Shown here one piece after another: positions 55,301-61,115 of a stretch of DNA of 61,115 bases. The stretch lies in the NCBI GenBank assembly GCA_002840505.1, contig PHBC01000002.1:456429-517543 (forward strand), given 5' to 3'. A program made the position numbers and the translations under genes. Under the pieces are notes generated by a model, which was not told the origin of the DNA, made no database searches, and saw only the letters and a program-made list of their open reading frames with translations. The DNA is from Deltaproteobacteria bacterium HGW-Deltaproteobacteria-2. Its GTDB lineage: Bacteria; Desulfobacterota; Syntrophia; Syntrophales; Smithellaceae. Numbering within the stretch: the stretch's first letter is position 1; the number at the start of each line of letters is the position of its first letter.

Positions 55301-56304
55301 CCATAGGCATTGTCCCGGAGGACAACGAAACTGGCGGGCAGAACATCGGTAACAACAGAAGCCGAGATAGTTCCCGATGTATTGGTGGAAACCAGAATAT
55401 ACTCGAGAATATCGCCCTGTTTTGCTGTGACACCGGCCGGATAGTAGTTAATCGAGTTGTAAGAGTAGACAGTGCCTGTGCCGGCGGCGGATGTCGTGAT
55501 GTTGCGGACATACTTGGCAATCGTCGCCTGACCGCTATAAAAGGTGTTAAGGATAGCGTCTGATGTCTTCGCAGCCCCTGATGAACTGACTGATGTGGCA
55601 GTAATAGCCGCGGAAACTGTCACATCGGTTCCAGCGGTAACGATGGTTCCTGCGGTAACCGCAGCGGTAACAATTTTCTGTTCAGCCACCAGCACACCCG
55701 CAGTAGGTGCAGATGGCAAAGCAGAGGCCAGAACAATGGTTGAAGTTCCCGTGGTATTATCGGTGACACTCTGAACCATTCTTGTTTCACCGTTGATGAC
55801 TACCGTGTCGCCGACCTCTATACCGTTGATACTAGTGTTAGATGCTCCATCTGCAGGAACTACAATGTTCGTAACCGTGCTGCCGGAAGTGGTAACCGAA
55901 GCACCGAGGACAACACTGGAGGCAGGAACACCATTGACATATGTAGTGACTGTGGCGCCGGTGGTGTTGGTAACAGCTGGCGTCGGTACAATAATATTAT
56001 AGGTATCCGGACCATTGGATGATGCTGTGATGGCAAAACTGTCTGTAAGGTTCGTCCCGGCGCCGGCGTACGAGGTGCTTTGAGCCGATCCCGTGACAAT
56101 ATTCGGCGCGGCGGCAACCAGGTCGACGGTGATGGTAACACTGGCAGTGACAGTATAGGTGGCAGTACCGTCAAAGTATGTCACCTGCACCTGATTGGTA
56201 ACCTGCGTATTGGCGGCCGTGTTGGCCCAGACCGGTGCGGATATGAACAGCAATGTCCATAGCAACGCCAGTTGAATCAATATAATGTTTCTAGCCAGTT
56301 TCAT
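49342..56304 (-). CDS. Giant (2320-residue) outer-membrane protein: DUF11-like, OmpA and C-terminal barrel
   Basis: Signal peptide (about 1-27). Residues ~28-430 are a DUF11-like beta region (TVTDNTTGTSTIVL-type segment shared with the gene at 56612). Residues ~440-600 follow with a beta-domain. Residues ~600-700 look like a carboxypeptidase-regulatory/SdrD-like fold (GLPVNGATITMLNN), and ~740-860 are a DUF11 (SLWLQKSASKDSAGHGDF, VADTLPVGF). Residues ~890-970 form a second SdrD-like unit (VEGVRIYLEDG). Residues ~1130-1245 form an OmpA peptidoglycan-binding domain (FPIRSAELN; VTGYTDNMP; DLSLARAKSVGHYLM; RALNRRVEISI). Residues ~1500-2320 alternate polar/aromatic residues as a large barrel, ending GPFVRFRFKFDQ and a short tail. 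No strong ribosome-binding site; a long hairpin lies upstream. Confidence 0.85.
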   Translation of the reverse strand: MKLARNIILIQLALLWTLLFISAPVWANTAANTQVTNQVQVTYFDGTATYTVTASVTITVDLVAAAPNIVTGSAQSTSYAGAGTNLTDSFAITASSNGPDTYNIIVPTPAVTNTTGATVTTYVNGVPASSVVLGASVTTSGSTVTNIVVPADGASNTSINGIEVGDTVVINGETRMVQSVTDNTTGTSTIVLASALPSAPTAGVLVAEQKIVTAAVTAGTIVTAGTDVTVSAAITATSVSSSGAAKTSDAILNTFYSGQATIAKYVRNITTSAAGTGTVYSYNSINYYPAGVTAKQGDILEYILVSTNTSGTISASVVTDVLPASFVVLRDNAYGSGKEVKYVSDTNVVTTLTKVSDGDQADYNITMPNTLTIYVGTGATNVAGGTIPTGKRVLVLYQVNVNNPVQGDKIVNSAQLSSPDTTPATSAVAVTTVIRTASVLELLTYAPVLPAAELVNVSQSAYRNGSVTGPFVNYTSYPVPVGSTDPIDFSHPVPLTAATQIHQGDQVFIRLTDGDQNLDKIVAETIFVTITNSANGDVEIIRLTETGPDKGVFTGYLLTDGGPINSYNGNLSIKAGDNLTFNYVDIADSSDHPPAKTIMVDPYGIVLDTSTGLPVNGATITMLNNATGLPAMVYGDDGVSTYPATIISGGSATDSSGKVYHFPTGDYRFPFLLPGSYRYQITPPVGYGYPSTVATATIQALPGGPFTILDGSRGEVFVINAGPAKRIDIPLDPSTASSLWLQKSASKDSAGHGDFIPYRLIVNNTNAQVAVGGVRVADTLPVGFRLRKGSIRLNGVATGDPSISADGRTLTFNIGTLAASTSATIDYITEVTAGTHLGDAINSAIASSAAGARSNTARFTVKIKDDFMQTKSILMGRVSTGACNEKTGDGPDGVEGVRIYLEDGSFVISDKRGMFHFEGVRSGLHVVQMDLDSLPEGYEAFACTENSRFAGRAFSQFVETQGGTLWRTDFHIRKKQVEKKQAVSEQAKGELVLQLANTIEKGNITYAVSMRSSTVPVTAARLNVILPEGVLYEKGSSMMNSAAIADPQPVGKTGMIFKLNDLPAGWSSEITFRVTPSGDIKTGSLVTQAYLAADGNGTAQVLTPPAETVIHLKKNVEVSRMPKIALTLRPRFPIRSAELNAEDRKKLDEIAKALSSLRTENIQVTGYTDNMPIAPQNRIYYANNQDLSLARAKSVGHYLMNKLQLPPEKLLMEGKGSENPVADNLTVEGRALNRRVEISIISSRIIDHSSLNVVKKISGEKRTEISAVIVPPQSLSPEVGISTVAKGSEKAIKEKEGILSPADKAILVNKINVVQICLASKLTPRLLVDDKEVPAKQIGFRMIDAKSGQAIYSYIGVDFGKTGKHIVEIQGIDPFGNTRFKKTISVTRSGEIVSIRFKSAQGNVADGKTPVKMRLELYDANNTIIPAGAELEIREGTLSPLKQPDIFAAPPAVGSHPRVQISREGEVLFQPVSQSGPYRVVLGYNNATVEAETYVQPQMRDWILVGLAEGTAGYNTVSGNMENLTSAGVDENLYKDSRVAFYAKGRIKGKWLLTMAYDSAKTKGNDTNGLFQTINPDTYYTLYGDTSQQQYDAASSRNLYIKIEREQFYAMFGDYDTGLTVTELSRYSRRMTGIKTEFQNKNFEINAFASETEQIYARDEIPGDGTSGIYRLSRHNILSNSEKITIEVRDRFRSEVLILSRIMTRFTDYSIDYDAGTIIFKEPVYSRDEKFNPIMIVAEYETISEGGKDYTYGGRAGVKLMDNKLKAGGSYIREGQGDRSSNLYGVDASYKLGQNTKVRGEYAKSDYDAGSASRSGNAYLVEASHSSKKIEAKAYIREQQEGFGMGQQPGSEAGTRKIGAEGAYRFTDIINASANVYRQYNLMTDATRDMAEGKFGYSEKNYGASVGFLHANDSLGDGSRKESNQLTLGGKVLTLYDRLTLSANHAQSIGSNDNIDFPTRTTVGAEFAATKNLILLAAHEFTWGSGANTQNTRVGMRYSPWNGATINSSVERQFNENDERVFANVGMKQNWQVNKNWKVDAGVERSQTVAKSEHYQFNTNVQPASGNVTSASGNHEDFTAVSGGATYQIKNLTWDNRLEFRFAQSENKWGLISGFVKEVNSNWALSARLQYFQTSAVTGMNTVKADLRQGLVYRPPQTKLIALNRLDFIIDNQSGSGTNYDTWRLVDNLMVNYHPRKDMEASLHYGAKYVQEKIYDSDYSGYTDLFGAEGRYDISKNWDIGVQGSILHSWNASVFDYCTGVSIGYNIAQNAWLSLGYNLTGFEDKDFSDANYTAQGPFVRFRFKFDQNSVQDAAKWVNGN

Positions 56305-56414
56305 TAAACGCTCAATGGCTTATTCTGTTCAGCCAAGGTTATGGTCAACCTTAGTTGGTTTAAATCTCAAACAAGGATTCTTTTCCGTTCCGCCTATGTT
56401 AATCTACGAAATTA

Positions 56415-56446
56415 GTGCGTAGGCGTACTAAAGTACACCTACGCAC
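56415..56446 (-). other. Perfect hairpin in the operon gap before the giant gene
   Basis: GTGCGTAGG (56415-56423) pairs with CCTACGCAC (56438-56446), with GTAC/GTAC continuing the stem around a short loop. On the minus strand no T-run follows, so it is more likely an mRNA stability or processing element than a terminator. It sits in the 307-base gap between the 389-residue gene and the giant gene; the rest of that gap has no gene or recognised riboswitch. Confidence 0.6.
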
Positions 56447-56611
56447 AATCCATAAATTATCGGCCAAGGAGAAAAAACCTTCTTTCCTAATTACAAACTC
56501 ATCGTGTCTTGTCCGTAGTCTCCGGATAGACACAGTTTAATCCTTACACAATACAAAATCGTGCAGGTTGCGGAACGGCAGGATTACCGGCCGTCCCGCA
56601 TAGGGCCAAGA

Positions 56612-57781
56612 TCAGTTGACCTTGAAAATATAAAACAACTCTACCGACGCGCCCGCAGCAAGGGTGCTGACACTATATGTAACAGTATTGCCGGTTGTAA
56701 TATTGTAATCATAGCCATCGTCGGCCGCGTTTGAGTCAGTAAGAGTTGTCCCTCCGTAACTGTTTCCCGTCCCGGAGGCGGCCAGTCTGGCAGTCCCGGC
56801 CTCGTAGGTGGTGTATGGCGGCTGCGGGTCGGTAATAACCACGGTATTGACAGCACTGCTTCCGCTGTTGGTTACTGTAACGCGATAACAGACATAATCA
56901 TCCTTCTTAAATTTCACAGAAGTCTGGGTGTCCATCCAGGATCCGTTGCATGAGGTCGTCTTGGCGTCATTTACCTTCTTATCTACGGTAATTTTCGCGA
57001 TATATACCGTGGTTATGGTCTCGTCTGTCGCGGAGGCAGGCGTTCCTCCTCCATCGGCTGTGGTTGTAACGTAAATCGTCTGATCGGCGGTTGCACCGGC
57101 GGCGATCGTACCGGGAGTTACCGTCGTGGTGAAGGTCTTCCGCTCAAAGATTCCGTCACCGGCAGAAGCGGTAACAGCAGTCAGTAAAACAATTGTGGAT
57201 GTTCCGGTAGCGTTATCGGTAATAGAATCGACGTGGTATTCAGCACCACCGATGACGACAGTATCTTCGTCCTCTATCCCGTTAATCGATGAGTCGGAAG
57301 TTCCGTCACTGGGCACGGTAATAGTCGTGCTGCTACTTACAGCTGCTGCCACAGTGGTGGCTCCCAGAGTTACGCTGGCCACTGAGGTCGCAGCGGTAGA
57401 ACCGGTCGTATTAGTGCCGTCGGTGGTGACAGCCGCGCTCAGCGCATACGTATCAGGACCATTGGCATTGGAAGTTATGGTGTAATTGTAAACTTCGGCT
57501 GTGTTGGGATCTGTTGTCCCGTCTCCAGGCGCACTCAGCGTCGCCGTAGCGTAAACTAATTCAACCGTAATATCGACGGTGTCGGTTACGGCGGTCATCG
57601 ATGTACCCGCGGTGTCTTTGAAATTGACCGTGACCGTGTTGCGGATCACGGTATTGGCCGCTGTGGCGGCCTGCGCTGCCTGCGGCAGGACAAAGGCCAG
57701 CAATACCAGCAGAGCAAAGCTACCGGCAAGAGACCTCAGAACTGCCATTCTGATGTTGATAAATGTTGTTTTCATTTTCAT
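56612..57781 (-). CDS. Exported DUF11-like repeat protein
   Basis: 389 residues with a signal peptide ending AQA-A at about residue 39. The N-terminal half is paralogous to the start of the 2320-residue protein: TAANTVIRNTVTVNFKD against TAANTQVTNQVQVTYFD, then SINGIEDEDTVVIGG against SINGIEVGDTVVING, and TDNATGTSTIVL against TDNTTGTSTIVL. The C-terminal half is a DUF11 domain (DYVCYRVTVTNSGSSAVNTVVITDPQPPYTTY), ending ELFYIFKVN. Rich in Thr, Ser and Ala, with only two cysteines. Probably secreted and surface-bound. AAAGGAG precedes the start. Confidence 0.85.
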   Translation of the reverse strand: MKMKTTFINIRMAVLRSLAGSFALLVLLAFVLPQAAQAATAANTVIRNTVTVNFKDTAGTSMTAVTDTVDITVELVYATATLSAPGDGTTDPNTAEVYNYTITSNANGPDTYALSAAVTTDGTNTTGSTAATSVASVTLGATTVAAAVSSSTTITVPSDGTSDSSINGIEDEDTVVIGGAEYHVDSITDNATGTSTIVLLTAVTASAGDGIFERKTFTTTVTPGTIAAGATADQTIYVTTTADGGGTPASATDETITTVYIAKITVDKKVNDAKTTSCNGSWMDTQTSVKFKKDDYVCYRVTVTNSGSSAVNTVVITDPQPPYTTYEAGTARLAASGTGNSYGGTTLTDSNAADDGYDYNITTGNTVTYSVSTLAAGASVELFYIFKVN

Positions 57782-57937
57782 TTCTCCTTTGTTAGTTTTG
57801 TTTGTTAATTTCTTTCATTTTTTATTATTATTTAATTACATTTCTTGTTTACTGTAATCTTGCCTGTGATTTATCGGTTCATATATGACCTCCTGTTCTC
57901 TAATGTTTTTTTGTATATTTTTGACAATTAATTACTG

Positions 57938-58417
57938 TCATTTTACCCGTACCTTAAAACCGACCTGACCACTGCCGCGGGTCGGAACCACACTGACCGT
58001 CCAGCGGATGTTGGTGTATTGATCGGAAGAAGCGATTCTTTTTTCCATCTTGCCGTTGGGCAGTTTGACTTCATAGTTCAGCACGGAAGGCTTCTTGAAG
58101 GTTTTACCGCCGTCAATGGAAAAAGTTATATCCGCATCTTTGCCGAAGGCGCTACCGTTAAGATAGACCGTTCCTTTCGGAATCGCATCATCAAGAACCG
58201 CGTTGATTGCCGCTTCGTCGCCGGAATTGACGTAATTTATGGTGAAGAAAATTACTTCTCCCGGATTAACCTTGCTGGCGACAACCATTTTTTTCTCTTT
58301 GTTTACAGTAATCTCTTTTTCCGCTTTCATGCCGACGGAAATAAGCGGCTTGGCAAATACCTCCACCGATAGCGTGAGCATTAACAGCGCAATTAATAAT
58401 GGAATAATTTTTTTCAT
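57938..58417 (-). CDS. Small exported DUF11-like protein
   Basis: 159 residues. Signal peptide ends VFA-K (about residue 22). The rest is one domain with NPGEVIFFTINYVNSGDEAAINAVLDD, then GTVYLNGSAFG, FSIDGGKTFKKP, and a final strand GQVGFKVRVK, the order of a DUF11 fold. AAGGAGGA precedes the ATG. It could be the minor or initiating subunit among the cluster products (inference). Confidence 0.82.
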   Translation of the reverse strand: MKKIIPLLIALLMLTLSVEVFAKPLISVGMKAEKEITVNKEKKMVVASKVNPGEVIFFTINYVNSGDEAAINAVLDDAIPKGTVYLNGSAFGKDADITFSIDGGKTFKKPSVLNYEVKLPNGKMEKRIASSDQYTNIRWTVSVVPTRGSGQVGFKVRVK

Positions 58418-58543
58418 AATATCCTCCTTCTTTTTTATCTTTTTATAAAAGTTTACTTATTTTAGCGTTGACTGACTTATTGACGCTCAATTCATAATGC
58501 ATATCTAAACTCACCTCTCCTGCGTTCGTTCAGGATCCTGCCG

Positions 58544-61115
58544 TTAGTTGACCGTCACCTGAAAAGTTATGGTGGCAACTCCGACACTTCCGCTATGCGG
58601 CGGTAGAATACCGGTCGCTACGGCCCCTGCAGTACGACTGCCGTTGTCGTCAACCAGCAATCCCGTAATCAGCGGCAAAGCGCTACCGTCTCCTGCCACG
58701 GTTATTCCGTTCAATCGGGTGGAGTTGCTCACATAGGTGGTATAGGGCGGCAGGGGATCAGTCGCGATGACGTTGGTGGCTGTTCCGGAACCGGTATTGG
58801 TAATTGTTATACTATAGGTTACGGTATCACCCGTCACTACCGATGATTTGTCTGATGATTTAACGACGGTCAGTGCGGGCGGAAGAAGATCGCCGACGGC
58901 AAAATATGTTGAGCCGGTATAAGATATTCCCGCATTGGAAGTTATCGTCGAACCAATGCTGTTTCCTCCCCGACTAGTATAGTTACCGGATTGAGCCGAC
59001 GAACTGGCCACAAGATTCGTACTCCCCAAACCGCTTTCGGTTATTCTTACCGTCGCGCTTATAAAACTGCCGCTTACTAATTGCGCGTACCAGTTGCGCG
59101 GATCAACCGACGACATGGTGGCATCTACCGTGTTTGCGCCTGTGCTGGACATGGCAACCCTCACAACGGGCGAAGAACAGTTAATGCTATTGAGTTCAAA
59201 CGGACGGTAATTGGAATCGTCGCCTACGGGAAAGAAATATGAGCCGCCAGTTACCAAAGACCATTGTAGAGATCCGTTTACATAGCTCGATGAAGAATAA
59301 CCGGTAACGGCGCTGGAAGAAGTGTTAGTAACCGCAAGGTAATAGCTTGAAGTTGTAGCTACCTTACCGCTGGTTAATGTAAGAATATTACTTACGGTTT
59401 CATTCGCGCCAAGTGTAACGCCAGTTGAATTATTTATCGTAAGATTGTTAAATGTGGTGCTGGATGAACCGCCCAGAGCCTGGGCGGATGAGCCGTTGAA
59501 CGTAACCGTGCTTGAAGCGGGTGTGAATGTCCCGCCAGTGTTTAATGTCCAATTGCCACTGATATTGATCGCGGGTGAATTTGTACATGTATAAGTTCCG
59601 GTGGAAGATATTGTAAGATTGCCAATATTGGAGGTACCTCCGCTTTGAGAGAAAGTCCCTGTTCTGGTTCCGTCTCCAACATATAAGGCATCAGTATTCA
59701 GCGTACCCGAGCTTAAATTAACAGCCCCGTTATTAGCATCAATTCCTGCTGCAAGACCACCGGTTACGGATAAACTGCCCCCATCAATATATATAGTACC
59801 GCCGGCATTTAATAATGCGGCTAGTGCCGTAACATTATATCCATTTGTATGAAATGACACCCCCGTGGAATTGAATCCTGCCCAAAAATTATCGTTTATC
59901 TTGAGCGTTCCACTCGCATTAAAAGTTCCGTTTGTTAAAGTTAAAATGCTGAATGCCGAGGAAGAATTCGCTCCCGTTCTGATCGTTTCAGTTCCGGAGC
60001 TGTTCATTTGAACATGTGATCTGACAGTATAAGCAAATATTCCATCAACGGCAATGCTGCCACTAACAGTCAATTGTTTTCCGTAAGTATCCCAATTAAC
60101 GCTGTGCGTAAGAGTACCGTTGGCGGAAACTATAAGATCGTTTGTAACGGTATAATTCGCGTCGGTAGCCTGCAGAATCAGATTTCCCTGTGTTACAGTC
60201 AAATCATTTCCAACCGAAAATGCCTTTCCTGCACTTGTACTTGTAACTGTAGTGCTTGCGGCCCCTTTATTGATCGTCAAATTATAAAATGATGTCGCAG
60301 CACTGCCGTTGATATTAACCGCATTGCTGCCATTGAACGTGACTGTGCTGGTGCTGGGCGTGAATGTTCCTCCCGTATTTAACGTCCAATCTCCGCTTAC
60401 AGTTAAGCTGTATGCTCCACCCATAGTTAAAGTAGCGCCATTATTTATCGTAATATTACGACATAATCCACCTGCCGAACCGATAGTCGGTTGATATGTA
60501 GTGCCCGAAGAGATAGTGACATCTGTTGTTTCGGTAGGTACGCCGCCGCACCAGTTGCTTGCCGTATTCCAATCCGTGCTCGTGGTACCCAACCAGCTTC
60601 CACCCGTACAGCACCCCGGGCTGACGGTCACAATACCTGTGCCACTAAAAAATGTGTCATTTTTGTAGGTAGCAGCGGAGCTGGAAGATCCGTACGTTCC
60701 GGCAGGATAGCTAACCCCATTAAGTATTAGACAAGCCGCCGTGCTATTAGTACCGGTTGCCAAGCCGGCATTTACTCCGCTGTTTATAGTTAGTGTTCCG
60801 GTAATTGTTTCAGCAGCGGAAAATGTCTTTGTGCCGGAACCGGACAGAGTAAGGTTATTAAACGTACTGGCGCTGCTTCCACCTATTGTCTGCGATCCTC
60901 CGTTTAAATTTACCGTGCCCGAACCTGGCGTAAAGGTACCGCCATTATTAGTCCAATTACCTGCGACATTATGTGTGTATGACCCGGAGGTAAATGTGGT
61001 TCCGCTTCCTAAAATAACAGAGCCGCCGATTGTTAATCCGGTTACGCCTGAAGTAGTTGCTGTCCCGCTCAGAGTCAAATCACCGCCGATCGCGGTGGTA
61101 CCTGTTTGCAATGTT
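58544..61115 (-). CDS. Large exported beta-repeat protein, 5' end outside the window
   Basis: At least 855 C-terminal residues; the frame stays open to the right edge, so the start is missing. Three units of the pattern GNWTLNTGGTFTP...STVTFNGS...FNNLTIN (one is GNWTNNGGTFTPGSGT) spaced irregularly, typical of beta-helix surface proteins. A Trp-rich unit SWLGTTSTDWNTASNWCGG with paired cysteines and GVPTETTDVTIS is also present. The last ~130 residues are DUF11 (TYSITITNTGSGTATNVIATD, LPPYTTYVSNSTRLNG), matching the C-terminus of the gene at 56612. No anchor at the C-terminus: ends TITFQVTVN. A secreted fibre-like or adhesin-like role is likely. Confidence 0.82.
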   Translation of the reverse strand, partial: TLQTGTTAIGGDLTLSGTATTSGVTGLTIGGSVILGSGTTFTSGSYTHNVAGNWTNNGGTFTPGSGTVNLNGGSQTIGGSSASTFNNLTLSGSGTKTFSAAETITGTLTINSGVNAGLATGTNSTAACLILNGVSYPAGTYGSSSSAATYKNDTFFSGTGIVTVSPGCCTGGSWLGTTSTDWNTASNWCGGVPTETTDVTISSGTTYQPTIGSAGGLCRNITINNGATLTMGGAYSLTVSGDWTLNTGGTFTPSTSTVTFNGSNAVNINGSAATSFYNLTINKGAASTTVTSTSAGKAFSVGNDLTVTQGNLILQATDANYTVTNDLIVSANGTLTHSVNWDTYGKQLTVSGSIAVDGIFAYTVRSHVQMNSSGTETIRTGANSSSAFSILTLTNGTFNASGTLKINDNFWAGFNSTGVSFHTNGYNVTALAALLNAGGTIYIDGGSLSVTGGLAAGIDANNGAVNLSSGTLNTDALYVGDGTRTGTFSQSGGTSNIGNLTISSTGTYTCTNSPAINISGNWTLNTGGTFTPASSTVTFNGSSAQALGGSSSTTFNNLTINNSTGVTLGANETVSNILTLTSGKVATTSSYYLAVTNTSSSAVTGYSSSSYVNGSLQWSLVTGGSYFFPVGDDSNYRPFELNSINCSSPVVRVAMSSTGANTVDATMSSVDPRNWYAQLVSGSFISATVRITESGLGSTNLVASSSAQSGNYTSRGGNSIGSTITSNAGISYTGSTYFAVGDLLPPALTVVKSSDKSSVVTGDTVTYSITITNTGSGTATNVIATDPLPPYTTYVSNSTRLNGITVAGDGSALPLITGLLVDDNGSRTAGAVATGILPPHSGSVGVATITFQVTVN

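Noticed and set aside
49342-56304. Many plus-strand frames of 60-180 codons inside the giant gene
   Set aside because: All lie antisense to a continuous, motif-bearing frame and lack signals or recognisable domains.
56305-56611. Possible c-di-GMP or other riboswitch before the giant surface gene
   Set aside because: A hairpin is present but none of the conserved GEMM sequence blocks could be found on the minus strand.

Overview
The window looks like a chromosomal segment of an anaerobic, Gram-negative, moderately AT-rich deltaproteobacterium. I infer the syntrophic Syntrophales (Syntrophus/Smithella type). The inference rests on a thiolase and two tandem ~600-residue acyl-CoA dehydrogenases behind strong promoters, on anaerobe-type iron-sulfur and oxygen-protection genes (rubrerythrin, ferritin-like protein, flavodoxin-ferredoxin fusion, CCG-domain protein), on outer-membrane proteins, and on TrmFO in place of TrmA. 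No rRNA, CRISPR array, prophage, transposase or integrase was seen.

Layout. 1-2161: two tRNA genes (His, Arg) with their promoter, and an exported DUF5648-repeat protein, all on the minus strand. 2318-10722: plus-strand housekeeping block dprA, topA-trmFO, an NDK-like protein with an unusual C-terminal extension, a small unknown protein, pcm and an NlpD-like lipoprotein. 10997-19403: fatty-acid oxidation block with a thiolase, a lipoprotein hydrolase on the other strand, two tandem RsbRD_N-like proteins, and two paralogous acyl-CoA dehydrogenases. The thiolase and both dehydrogenases have the same palindrome, TGAC-N5-GTCA, in their upstream regions, which suggests one local regulon. 19407-26000: dciA, a tRNA methyltransferase, DUF1015, small hydrolase, ferredoxin, CCG-type Fe-S protein and a membrane-anchored matrixin-like protease. 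26266-34056: rnc, an Elp3/HemN-like radical SAM gene, era, der, an EFR1 flavodoxin-ferredoxin and two alpha/beta hydrolases. 34480-42366: beta-barrel protein, ABC-F ATPase, ferritin-like protein, Na/Pi transporter with PhoU tail, rubrerythrin and rfbB. 42536-48197: a 47-residue lysine-rich histone-like protein, an SPOR-NlpC/P60 lipoprotein, a CCA-adding-type nucleotidyltransferase and a thiamine operon (thiN-thiD-thiC). 49342-61115: a minus-strand cluster of four exported repeat/DUF11 proteins. The upstream gene runs off the window. The last gene encodes a 2320-residue protein combining DUF11-like domains, a central OmpA peptidoglycan-binding domain and a C-terminal outer-membrane barrel.

Two things stand out. 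One is the surface-protein cluster at 49342-61115: three of its products share sequence with each other, and the fourth carries an internal cell-wall anchor plus a barrel, so it may be a cell-surface assembly or display system. The other is a set of five small dispersed repeats (19407-19530, 20813-20935, 34058-34215, 35935-36060, 48321-48542) with terminal inverted repeats and mosaic interiors. They behave like non-autonomous mobile elements and sit against gene starts and ends. All functional statements rest on reading the translations by eye; no database search was run.
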